A stretch of DNA of 6,686 nucleotides from Lentisphaeria bacterium. GTDB lineage: Bacteria; Verrucomicrobiota; Lentisphaeria; JABSQK01; UBA12247. The translations under genes were made by a program, and so were the position numbers. The notes beneath the pieces were generated by a model, which was not told the origin of the DNA, did no database searches, and was given only the letters and a program-made list of their open reading frames with translations. The DNA lies in the NCBI GenBank assembly GCA_003477185.1, contig DMTJ01000504.1:1-6686 (forward strand). The letters are read 5' to 3'. Positions 1-6,112 of this stretch are shown piece after piece. The number at the start of each line of letters is the position of its first letter. Position 1 is the stretch's first letter.

Positions 1-300
1 AGAGAAGAGCACACCGGGAGACGCGCTATACTGGACGCGGAGAAGAGCAAGAGCGGGAACATCACCGGAATTAGGCTCTCAGATGATGTATTCGACACCA
101 GCTCAACCCGGCAGGATCAAATCGCACCAGATTTCGCCAGAGCCGCGATCGACGTAGAGCGCGCTTATGAGGAAAAACAACAGGCAAACACACGGACAGA
201 GCAGACCATGCACTTCGAAGGAAACGGATTCTCCGCTTTCGAGCGCGAATTGATCGATCACTACAAGGCCGAAATCCGCCGTTTACGAGAACGGCGTTGA
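1..300 (+). CDS. C-terminal part of an unrecognised protein (5' end outside window)
   Basis: Frame 1 is open from the first base to a TGA at 298-300, giving 99 residues with no start required inside the window. The only internal ATG is at 208, late in the frame, so the gene most likely begins to the left. The visible part is hydrophilic and highly charged. It has a strand-like stretch near residues 8-31 (AILDAEKSKSGNITGIRLS and following), an E/K/Q/R-rich helix around 53-68, and a basic end (HYKAEIRRLRERR) that looks like an amphipathic or coiled-coil tail. There is no membrane segment or recognisable catalytic motif. Codon use is more A-rich and less GC3-biased than in the genes to the right, which could reflect an accessory origin. 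I do not recognise the family. It lies 98 bases upstream of the next gene on the same strand. Confidence 0.6.
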   Translation, partial: REEHTGRRAILDAEKSKSGNITGIRLSDDVFDTSSTRQDQIAPDFARAAIDVERAYEEKQQANTRTEQTMHFEGNGFSAFERELIDHYKAEIRRLRERR

Positions 301-398
301 TCTCGCAGACGCTGTGCTAAACGGAGAATTAGTAGAATCGATTTCCATTTCTGGATTTCGCTTCCAGTTTGCGGTTTTCATAACCCGGAGACGCCACG

Positions 399-2378
399 AT
401 GGATGAACAGAGACTTCTGTTTACACCCTCTCCCAAGAGAAGCCGAGCCGCCTTGGTTCGCGCAGCCCTGTTTTCAGGATTCTTTCTCCTCTGGCTGAGC
501 TCACCGATTATGAGCCCCGAGGACATCTCTTCCTCCGTAGCACTGTTCATCAGCATAGGCTGTATCCTTGCCGCCGGGGTCATCGTCAGCTCAGTTAAGC
601 GCTGGCGTGCGTGCCGCGCAACCTACGCAATGAGCGAAACTGCGCTCATCAAAATGGGGCCCGACGGCACTTGGCAGGTGCCATGGTCTGCCGTAATGAC
701 CGTGCGCTGGAGAATCTCTAGCGAAGATATGCGCCTACTCCTTGTCGACCACGATGACGAACCGCTCACCGAAATTCAACTGGCGATCTTCGAAGATGGC
801 GGCGTTGCCTTCCTGCGGTCCCTCGAACTCCATCTGAGCCGCGTGTTTCAACATGAACTAGCCGGCTACGAAAACGGCAGCAAGCAATGGCAGCTTCCCA
901 CGGGGGCCGAAGTGATCCGTTTCGAAGGCAATCAGGTGACTATTTTCCCGCCGCGAGGGGTAGTGCGCCGCATCCCATTGCATCGAATTCGCTACGTAGA
1001 ATGGCAGCCGCAGAACCGGTCCGGTGCACTTGGCGGGCGCCTCATCATCGCCGATGGCGACAACCTGCTCGAACTCCCCCAGACCATTGCCGGCCTGCCC
1101 TTTCTACTTTTCGCCTTTCGCAAGCACGGGCTTACCACGCTGGTGAATCCCGAGAGTGACAGCAGCAATGAATTGGCTGCTGCCCGCGGACGGCGCGTGG
1201 CGCTAGGCATTCGCGCCATCTGGCTAATGGGCATTGCCGCCATGCTTTGCCTCTCGCTTGTCAGCCTCGCCACCACCACCTACCACGCCGCCAACATCGA
1301 AAAAACCGGGACCAAGGTCACCGCAGAGGTCACCGGCAGAACCGCCCCCGACCGCCTTCGGCTACGTTGGACCGAAGCTGAGGCGCAGCAGGAGCGTGTC
1401 GTCACCGTCACCCCAGACGTCTTTCAAGCGCTCACGCTCGGCACCACCACTGAACTCAGCGTCCTGCCAGAGGCCAGCGGCATGTTCTGGATTAAAGGCA
1501 TGCCGCCGCTCGTGGACAAAGTAGACTACACAATTCTGGCCACGGTTTCCCTGATCGTCCTGATCCTAGTCTTCTGTGGGATACGGGCACTCGCGCAGCG
1601 TCGCCGCCTGCTCCCGCGAATCACAGACCTCTACGGCCGCTTCCTCGACGGCCTGCCTGCTAATTCCGTCGCCCCTCCCTTGCCGCAAGACAGCGCGGCT
1701 GCGGCTAAGCTGAAACACTGCGCCTGCTGCGATGCCGAAATCCAAGACGCCGACTACTATCTTGCAGACCAACAGCCGTGGTGTGAAAGCTGCCAAGCCA
1801 GCAGCCGCGGAAACAGTTCAGGAAGGAGCCTGGTGCGCAGCATCCTTCTAGCGCTGGCAGCAGGCGGCGCCGTGCTCGTCTTCTGGAGCGTGGCAATCGT
1901 CTATGCTGGCAAGCCGTTTCCCGTGTTTGCAGCATTATTGGGCGTCGCCGTCGGCTGGGGAATCCGCTCCGGCGATCTCACCGCCAAGCGGCGGCCCAGA
2001 CTCCTTGCCGCCGCAATCTGCTATTTCCTGATGTCCTGTAGCTTGTTGCCAAATTTGTGGATTGGAGATGACATCCCCACCCACACCGAGATCCTCCGCC
2101 AATACAACGAAGTCATTGTCCCGAAGAGCGAGGGCCAGATGCACGAGGCGGCCAGCTACGAGGCGCTGAAGGACCAGATCGTCGTCGGCCTAATGGACGG
2201 AGAGCTCAGTCTCTACATAGGCTTCGCCACATCTTCCTTGGTGACCCCACTCTTCTACCCCTTCTGGCTTCTGCAGGCTCCGCTCGCGATGCTCTGCTCA
2301 TTCATTGGCCTATGGCAGGCCTGCCGGATGTCCGAGGCGATGCCGACGGTGGCCTTCTCCGGACCATTTCGTGACTGA
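399..2378 (+). CDS. Multi-domain membrane protein: two PH-like segments, DUF3592-like region, zinc ribbon, polytopic C-terminus
   Basis: This is a 659-residue protein of unknown function. The ATG at 399 has a GGAG SD at 387-390, eight bases upstream. Two membrane helices (about 20-38 and 45-65) are followed by two soluble beta-rich segments (about 72-150 and 160-245). Each ends in a helix rich in F/L (VAFLRSLELHL and LPFLLFAFRKHGL) and resembles a bacterial PH-like domain. Helix 3 (about 270-292) and helix 4 (about 377-399) flank an extracytoplasmic beta region (about 300-370) that resembles DUF3592. A zinc ribbon follows, with C441/C444 and C462/C465 and a Tyr-Tyr between the pairs. The C-terminal part has about five more helices (480-502, 507-523, 533-554 and a long hydrophobic stretch at 602-645) with an acidic loop near 555-600. 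The zinc ribbon plus the following helices resemble a hypothetical membrane-protein type I associate with several environmental phyla. No catalytic motif is visible. A role in sensing or envelope organisation is only a guess. It ends facing the - strand genes. Confidence 0.85.
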   Translation: MDEQRLLFTPSPKRSRAALVRAALFSGFFLLWLSSPIMSPEDISSSVALFISIGCILAAGVIVSSVKRWRACRATYAMSETALIKMGPDGTWQVPWSAVMTVRWRISSEDMRLLLVDHDDEPLTEIQLAIFEDGGVAFLRSLELHLSRVFQHELAGYENGSKQWQLPTGAEVIRFEGNQVTIFPPRGVVRRIPLHRIRYVEWQPQNRSGALGGRLIIADGDNLLELPQTIAGLPFLLFAFRKHGLTTLVNPESDSSNELAAARGRRVALGIRAIWLMGIAAMLCLSLVSLATTTYHAANIEKTGTKVTAEVTGRTAPDRLRLRWTEAEAQQERVVTVTPDVFQALTLGTTTELSVLPEASGMFWIKGMPPLVDKVDYTILATVSLIVLILVFCGIRALAQRRRLLPRITDLYGRFLDGLPANSVAPPLPQDSAAAAKLKHCACCDAEIQDADYYLADQQPWCESCQASSRGNSSGRSLVRSILLALAAGGAVLVFWSVAIVYAGKPFPVFAALLGVAVGWGIRSGDLTAKRRPRLLAAAICYFLMSCSLLPNLWIGDDIPTHTEILRQYNEVIVPKSEGQMHEAASYEALKDQIVVGLMDGELSLYIGFATSSLVTPLFYPFWLLQAPLAMLCSFIGLWQACRMSEAMPTVAFSGPFRD

Positions 2379-2440
2379 GTGAATGCACGGGCACGGATTG
2401 ACGAGACGCCCATTGCGTCGGCGCACCACCTCGTATCAAG

Positions 2441-2457
2441 GCCGAGAAAAAATCGGC
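2441..2457. terminator. Weak stem-loop between convergent genes
   Basis: GCCGA (2441-2445) pairs with TCGGC (2453-2457) around a seven-base A-rich loop, and a G-T pair could extend the stem by one. It lies 63 bases after the stop of the membrane protein gene and 38 bases after the stop of the convergent TIM-barrel gene, where a bidirectional terminator would be expected. The stem is short and no T-run follows it on either strand, so this is only a candidate. Nothing else is visible in the 116-base gap at 2379-2494. Confidence 0.25.
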
Positions 2458-2494
2458 TAGAGTCGATCCTTTGGACGGCAATCGCACTGGCCTC

Positions 2495-3508
2495 TCAGCC
2501 AAGCACGCCGCGGAGGACGAGATTATTGAGACGACGCCCGACGTCCGTGAGGCCGTCGAGAACGACCTGGTCGTAACTGCGACCGTCTCGTGTATCAAGA
2601 CCATGGCCCGGCTCGAGATCGCGCAGACCTTGCAAAGCCGCGTCTTCGTGATGGAAGACTTCGACAAAAACGTGCTCGAGCTTGCCAGTGGCCGCGGCGG
2701 CGTTGAGGAGGGCTGCGGTCCAGCCATCGTCAGTGCTCAGGCAACCGCGGGTCGTCTTCGCCGAGGCATGGAAGATACCCAACTCGCCTGCTTCGGCGAC
2801 CTTGGCGATAAGCGCAGCGTTCTCCGGGATGGTCAGCGCAGAGTCACCACAGTGTGCGGCATCCACGAGGACGCGGAAGAAGGTCTTGCCATAAGCTCGG
2901 TTGATGGCGCTAACCACATCCCACGCTTTCTGAAGATCCGTGAACGTCTGGAATTCGCCGGCGCGGAGAAACTCAATGTGCCAAGCTTCGACACAGGATC
3001 CTTCAAGGCCGGCCTCGCTGGCAGCCCGGGTGTGGACCTTGACGTTCTGGGCAATGGCGGCCTGATAATCGTCGCCAGTCTTTCGGGTAGCACCAGGGGT
3101 CATCCACTGCTCAATGGAGGTGGAAGAAACATGGGCCACGCCGTGAGTTTTGGCAGCGGTGAGCCCACCCACAAGCATCTCGACCACAGCATCTTCGTCC
3201 GCTGGGACCATTGGGTCGGCGCCGCCAACCATAAGAATGAAATGGACATCGAGGCCACAGCCACGGAGACCTTCAACCATTTCAGCGACGTCGCCTTCAC
3301 GGAGCCCCGGAAAGTAGGGGACCTGCACACAAGTGATTGGCACGCGGCTTTGCGCCACGAGGCCACGCATGTTGGCAACGACGGAGAGTTGCCCAGCGGC
3401 ATCGCGGGGGATGCGCCCTCCATCATCAGGCACGAGCCCGCCCACAAATTTGAGGTGAGTGGGAACAACGCCGAGGGCGACGTGCCCCTTGAGAGTAATA
3501 TCTGCCAT
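2495..3508 (-). CDS. Sugar phosphate isomerase/epimerase-like TIM-barrel protein (xylose isomerase/AP endonuclease 2-like)
   Basis: This is a 337-residue cytoplasmic protein. The frame opens further up (ATG at 3547), but the ATG at 3508 is preferred. It has an AAGGA SD about eight bases upstream, and the protein then begins directly with a beta strand (MADITLKGHVALGVVPTHLK). Strand-helix alternation runs through the whole length. Candidate metal ligands come in the order known for this superfamily: E174 in VEAWHIEF, D216 and H219 in LVDAAHCGD, H247 in GIFHAS, and E283 in VFVEVFHHED. The set implies one or more divalent metals at the mouth of the barrel and isomerase, epimerase or related chemistry on a sugar or hydroxy acid. 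The exact substrate cannot be told. The length is slightly above the usual 270-300 residues. It lies downstream of the TRAP permease on the same strand, separated by 434 bases, so joint use of an imported compound is possible. A similarly long frame on the + strand is an antisense shadow. Confidence 0.85.
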   Translation of the reverse strand: MADITLKGHVALGVVPTHLKFVGGLVPDDGGRIPRDAAGQLSVVANMRGLVAQSRVPITCVQVPYFPGLREGDVAEMVEGLRGCGLDVHFILMVGGADPMVPADEDAVVEMLVGGLTAAKTHGVAHVSSTSIEQWMTPGATRKTGDDYQAAIAQNVKVHTRAASEAGLEGSCVEAWHIEFLRAGEFQTFTDLQKAWDVVSAINRAYGKTFFRVLVDAAHCGDSALTIPENAALIAKVAEAGELGIFHASAKTTRGCLSTDDGWTAALLNAAAATGKLEHVFVEVFHHEDAALQGLRDLEPGHGLDTRDGRSYDQVVLDGLTDVGRRLNNLVLRGVLG

Positions 3509-3539
3509 CTTAGAATTCCTTTTTCGTGTCAGGGCAAGC

Positions 3540-3572
3540 CTGCTCACTGATTTCTGTTCACTGATTACTGAA
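3540..3572. repeat. 14-base tandem repeat, 2.3 copies, upstream of the TIM-barrel gene
   Basis: CTGCTCACTGATTT (3540-3553) is followed at once by CTGTTCACTGATTA (3554-3567) and a broken third copy starting CTGAATT. The two full copies differ at two positions. On the - strand the unit reads as TCAGTGAACAG-like. The block sits between the possible small ORF and the SD of the TIM-barrel gene, 32 bases from that start, within the transcribed leader if the promoter at 3789-3817 is used. It could be a protein-binding site, a translation control element, or a simple slippage product. Confidence 0.6.
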
Positions 3573-3749
3573 TTATGCCGGACCTGGCTGTTCGCGCTCG
3601 GTGCCAGCGGCGCTGGCCGCCTTCCCTTCTCCAGCAGCCTCGGCGCTGAGCGGGGAATGAGTGCCGCAGAGCGCCGGCAACGACTCTGCGCGGTCGGAAG
3701 CCGAAAGCATAAGAAGAGCGCACAAAACTGCTAGAAAATATACGGCCAT
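3573..3749 (-). CDS. Possible 58-residue exported peptide in the leader of the TIM-barrel gene
   Basis: The frame runs from ATG at 3749 to TAA at 3573-3575. The start MAVYFLAVLCALLMLSASD is a hydrophobic stretch of about 16 residues that resembles a signal peptide core or a membrane anchor, though without the usual basic residues before it. The rest is small, polar and rich in Ala, Gly and Glu (AEAAGEGKAASAAGTERE). There are cysteines at residues 10 and 28. It ends 64 bases before the start of the TIM-barrel gene and would be translated from the same message. Against it: there is no clear SD before the ATG, the frame stays open upstream back to about 3848, and the sequence is low in complexity. 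I do not recognise a family. It may be a chance ORF in a structured leader. Confidence 0.3.
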   Translation of the reverse strand: MAVYFLAVLCALLMLSASDRAESLPALCGTHSPLSAEAAGEGKAASAAGTEREQPGPA

Positions 3750-3788
3750 GGCGCGCTGGAAATGGGGGGCAGCCTTGAAAGAACCGCT

Positions 3789-3817
3789 ACAATATCCGGC
3801 CTCCCCTCCCTTTGCAA
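3789..3817 (-). promoter_or_regulatory. Possible sigma-70-like promoter for the TIM-barrel gene
   Basis: On the - strand TTGCAA (3817-3812) and TATTGT (3794-3789) are separated by exactly 17 bases. Each box matches the sigma-70 consensus at four of six positions. Transcription would start near 3782 and give a leader of roughly 270 bases before the enzyme start at 3508. The purine run between the boxes (GGGAGGGGAGG) is unusual. The match is moderate and could be chance, but it lies where a separate promoter would be needed if the hairpin at 3914-3948 stops transcription from the permease. Confidence 0.35.
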
Positions 3818-3913
3818 ACGGCCGATCTTCCTGTAAAACACGGAATTATCGCGGGCGGCTTTCTACGGAAAAGTCAGGAAAGCCAGTCCCTAACTTATGC
3901 GCAGCGCACCATA

Positions 3914-3948
3914 GTCTAACCTGCTGCTTGACAACCAGCAGGTTAGAC
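3914..3948 (-). terminator. Perfect 13-bp hairpin overlapping the TRAP permease stop codon
   Basis: GTCTAACCTGCTG (3914-3926) and CAGCAGGTTAGAC (3936-3948) are exact inverted copies around a nine-base loop. The permease stop codon (TAA, 3945-3943 on the - strand) lies inside the first-transcribed arm. Position and stem length suit a transcription terminator or an mRNA 3'-end protector for the permease. No T-run follows on either side (the next - strand bases are TATGGTGCG), so classic intrinsic termination is not supported. A factor-dependent stop, a processing site or a repeated hairpin element remain possible. Confidence 0.5.
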
Positions 3949-6003
3949 GCGGCTTGTGCCCTTCCCACTCGGGCAAGTCTGCTTCCGCCGAAGCTGCAGC
4001 ACATAAAGTGCGGAAAATATCACCAGCCCGAAGACGTAGCACCAATAGCGAGACTCATGCGGAATCCGCAACAGCCCGGCACAGAAGTCGGGGCGCAGCG
4101 ACAGCATCGTCACCACCAGCAGAATCGGTATGTCGAACCAACGGTTCGCGCGCGCAAACCACCCCTGTGTGGCTGCCGCAAACGCGCCATTGCCCACGCA
4201 CGCCATCGCAAAGATCAGCAGGCCGATATGCCACTCGTTGATGCCGTGCAGAATCAGGTCTGGGTTCAGGATGAACATGAACGGCAGGATCGCCGTCCGA
4301 ATGTCATACATAAAAGCCTGTAGCCCGGTCGCGATCGGCGGTGCCTTGGCGATCGCCGCTGCCGCATAGGCCGCCAGCCCAACCGGCGGCGTGTCATCTG
4401 CCAGAATGCCAAAGTAGAAGCAGAAAAGATGTGCCGCCATTACCGGGATCACCAGATTCTGCGCGGCCCCCACATCGACCAGCGCCGGGACGATCAGGCT
4501 GGCCATCACGATGTAGGTCGCGGTGGTCGGCAGGCCCATGCCGATGATCAGACTCGTGACCGCGGTAATCAGCAGCATCGCGTAGATGTTGCCGCGTGAG
4601 AGCTCTTCCACCAACTGAGAAATCATGTCGCCCGGGCCAAATGCCACCACGCCGACGATGATTCCGGCCGCTGCCGTCGCCAGCCCCACCGAGACCATAT
4701 TCCGGGCCCCACTCACCAGCGAGTCGTTCAGCACGCGCAGCGCCTCGACCAGCGCCGTCTTCACTGCCGTGCCTGCCCTCAATGCCTTGAGTACGGGCAC
4801 GATCAGCATCATTGCCCCCATCACCACCACTGCGCAAAGAGCCGCAAGCTCGGCAGATCGCTGCTGCACCAGCAATTGATAGATCAGGACCGAAAGCGGA
4901 ATCAGAAAGTGCCAACCGCCCAGCAGCGTCTCTTTAAACGACGGCAGCTCTTCCTTTGGGATGCGCCGCAACCCCAGCTTGCAGGCCTCCAAATGCGTGA
5001 TGTAGAGCAGTGTGGCATACGAAGCAAACGCCGGGATCGCGGCCGCTTTAACCACAGCCCGGTAGTCCACATTCACATACTCCGCGATCAGAAACGCGGC
5101 TGCCCCCATGATCGGCGGTGCCAACTGCCCGTCGGTACTGGCCGCCACTTCGATCGCCGCGGCCTTCTTGGCCGGATAGCCAGCCTTCTTCATCAATGGG
5201 ATGGTGAACGTGCCGGTGGTCACAATGTTAGCGATACTCGAGCCGGAGACCATTCCGGTCAGCCCGCTGCTGACCACTGCCGCCTTGGCAGGCCCACCGC
5301 GAAAGCCGCCCAGTACGCTCATCGCCAGCGAGGTGAAGAATCTTCCGCCACCGGCCTTCTCCAGCATCGCCCCGAAGAGCACGAACAGAAACACGATCTT
5401 GGCAGATACATCCAGCGGAATCCCGTAGATCCCCTGCGTACTGGCGGTCATTTGGTCCACGAATCGGCCAAGCGAGACGCCCTTGAAGGCCAGCACCGAC
5501 GGCGCGTGATGCCCAAAAAACGCATAGGTGATAAAGATCCCGGCCACAACAGTAAGAGCCGGGCCGATGACCCGCCGGCATGCCTCGAGCAACAGCAGCA
5601 CCACCACCGCCCCCACTGCCAGATCCACGTTCGTCAGCGCGCCCTGCCGGGCATTGATTGCATCGTAGCAAAAGGCGTAGTACGAGGCGCAGAAGGCACC
5701 AACTGCGGCCAGCGCAAGGTCAACCACCGGCACCCTATCGTGCGCAGACAGCCAAGCTAATTGGGGCCGAGCCCGCCGCAGCAGCGGGCTACAAAGAAAC
5801 GCCAGCGCCATCGCAAACGACAAGTGCACACAGCGCACGATCGTGGAGTCGAGCGTCCCCCACCAAGCCATCGCGCGCGGAGGCGGAATCGCAATGCCAA
5901 TCTGAAACAGTGACCAGGCGGCCGCAGTGATCATGACCACATAGCGCGTCCAGTCCTGCGGATGTCGCACTTCGGCTCCGTACTGTTCTTCACGCTCGCT
6001 CAT
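3943..6003 (-). CDS. TRAP transporter permease, fused small (4TM) and large (12TM) subunits
   Basis: This is a 686-residue inner-membrane permease of the tripartite ATP-independent periplasmic family, with DctQ-like and DctM-like parts in one chain. This form is usually paired with a TAXI-type binding protein and driven by an ion gradient. The first ~150 residues carry about four helices (from WTRYVVMITAAAWSLF on), and the large part follows with about twelve. Hallmarks of the fused family are visible: GSSIANIVTTGTFTIPLMKK near 250, AASTDGQLAPPIMGAAAF shortly after, GMGLPTTATYIVMA near 485, and ADDTPPVGLAAYAAAA near 535 followed by LPFMFILNPDLIL. The ATG at 6003 is preferred over that at 6066. 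It has a GGAAGG SD (rather close, three bases), and a good -10 box lies between the two starts. The final tail is short and basic. No binding protein gene lies in the window, so the solute is unknown. The length is typical of the family. Confidence 0.93.
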   Translation of the reverse strand: MSEREEQYGAEVRHPQDWTRYVVMITAAAWSLFQIGIAIPPPRAMAWWGTLDSTIVRCVHLSFAMALAFLCSPLLRRARPQLAWLSAHDRVPVVDLALAAVGAFCASYYAFCYDAINARQGALTNVDLAVGAVVVLLLLEACRRVIGPALTVVAGIFITYAFFGHHAPSVLAFKGVSLGRFVDQMTASTQGIYGIPLDVSAKIVFLFVLFGAMLEKAGGGRFFTSLAMSVLGGFRGGPAKAAVVSSGLTGMVSGSSIANIVTTGTFTIPLMKKAGYPAKKAAAIEVAASTDGQLAPPIMGAAAFLIAEYVNVDYRAVVKAAAIPAFASYATLLYITHLEACKLGLRRIPKEELPSFKETLLGGWHFLIPLSVLIYQLLVQQRSAELAALCAVVVMGAMMLIVPVLKALRAGTAVKTALVEALRVLNDSLVSGARNMVSVGLATAAAGIIVGVVAFGPGDMISQLVEELSRGNIYAMLLITAVTSLIIGMGLPTTATYIVMASLIVPALVDVGAAQNLVIPVMAAHLFCFYFGILADDTPPVGLAAYAAAAIAKAPPIATGLQAFMYDIRTAILPFMFILNPDLILHGINEWHIGLLIFAMACVGNGAFAAATQGWFARANRWFDIPILLVVTMLSLRPDFCAGLLRIPHESRYWCYVFGLVIFSALYVLQLRRKQTCPSGKGTSRV

Positions 6004-6033
6004 ATGCCTTCCAGCTGGATGGAACAAAACGGT

Positions 6034-6062
6034 ATCATACGGCCGTACGCGTTCACGTTCGA
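6034..6062 (-). promoter_or_regulatory. Possible promoter for the TRAP permease
   Basis: On the - strand TATGAT (6039-6034) matches the sigma-70 -10 box at five of six positions. A weak -35 (TCGAAC, 6062-6057) lies 17 bases further up. Transcription would begin near 6027, giving a leader of about 24 bases to the ATG at 6003. This placement argues against the upstream ATG at 6066. The opposite strand reads TATCAT at 6033-6038, also a five-of-six -10 box, so the divergent gene at 6113 could use the overlapping site. Confidence 0.4.
6038..6047. promoter_or_regulatory. 10-bp palindrome at the divergent promoter, possible operator
   Basis: TACGGCCGTA is a perfect palindrome that overlaps the proposed -10 boxes. 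It adjoins a second short palindrome, GTAT-C-ATAC at 6032-6040. In a 109-base divergent region this would be a natural site for a regulator acting on both the permease and the L7Ae-like gene. No regulator gene is in the window, and short palindromes arise by chance, so this stays weak. Confidence 0.25.
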
Positions 6063-6112
6063 CCATTCTCTGCGGAATCGCCGTCAGTCACGCGGGATGC
6101 TAAGGTTGCGGA

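Larger units (their letters stand above)
3509..3942 (-). other. 434-base space between TRAP permease and TIM-barrel gene
   Basis: Read on the - strand, this space holds, in order: one arm and the loop of a perfect hairpin at the permease end, a possible promoter (3817-3789), the possible 58-codon ORF, two GC-rich inverted repeats, a 14-base tandem repeat and the SD of the enzyme gene. The inverted repeats are a 7-bp stem (CGCAGAG 3665-3671 with CTCTGCG 3684-3690) and a 6-bp stem with three-base loop (GCCAGC 3603-3608 with GCTGGC 3612-3617). Neither is followed by a T-run. No known riboswitch consensus or tRNA was recognised. Confidence 0.5.

Noticed and set aside
3509..3547. 13-residue extension of the TIM-barrel protein from ATG 3547
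   Set aside because: It is basic and unlike the family start, it would cover the tandem repeat edge and SD, and the ATG at 3508 has a clear AAGGA site.
2471..3550. 359-codon open frame on the + strand opposite the TIM-barrel gene
   Set aside because: It starts at TTG without an SD and its product has no recognisable fold. The - strand product shows ordered TIM-barrel strands and metal-ligand motifs, so the + frame is a shadow of GC-rich coding.
3661..4323. 220-codon + frame
   Set aside because: It overlaps the end of the TRAP permease antisense, and the product is basic, Pro/His-rich and without any domain, as expected of a shadow frame.
4394..5671. - strand frames of 173 and 147 codons within the TRAP gene
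   Set aside because: Both lie in a shifted frame over a continuous, well-matched permease. They are not signs of a frameshift, because the permease frame itself is intact.
4876..5760. 294-codon + frame inside the TRAP permease
   Set aside because: It is antisense to well-matched transmembrane segments, and the product is rich in Arg, His and Gln with no fold.
6004..6066. 21-residue N-terminal extension of the TRAP permease from ATG 6066
   Set aside because: There is no SD before 6066, the extension is not hydrophobic or family-like, and a good -10 box lies between the two starts.
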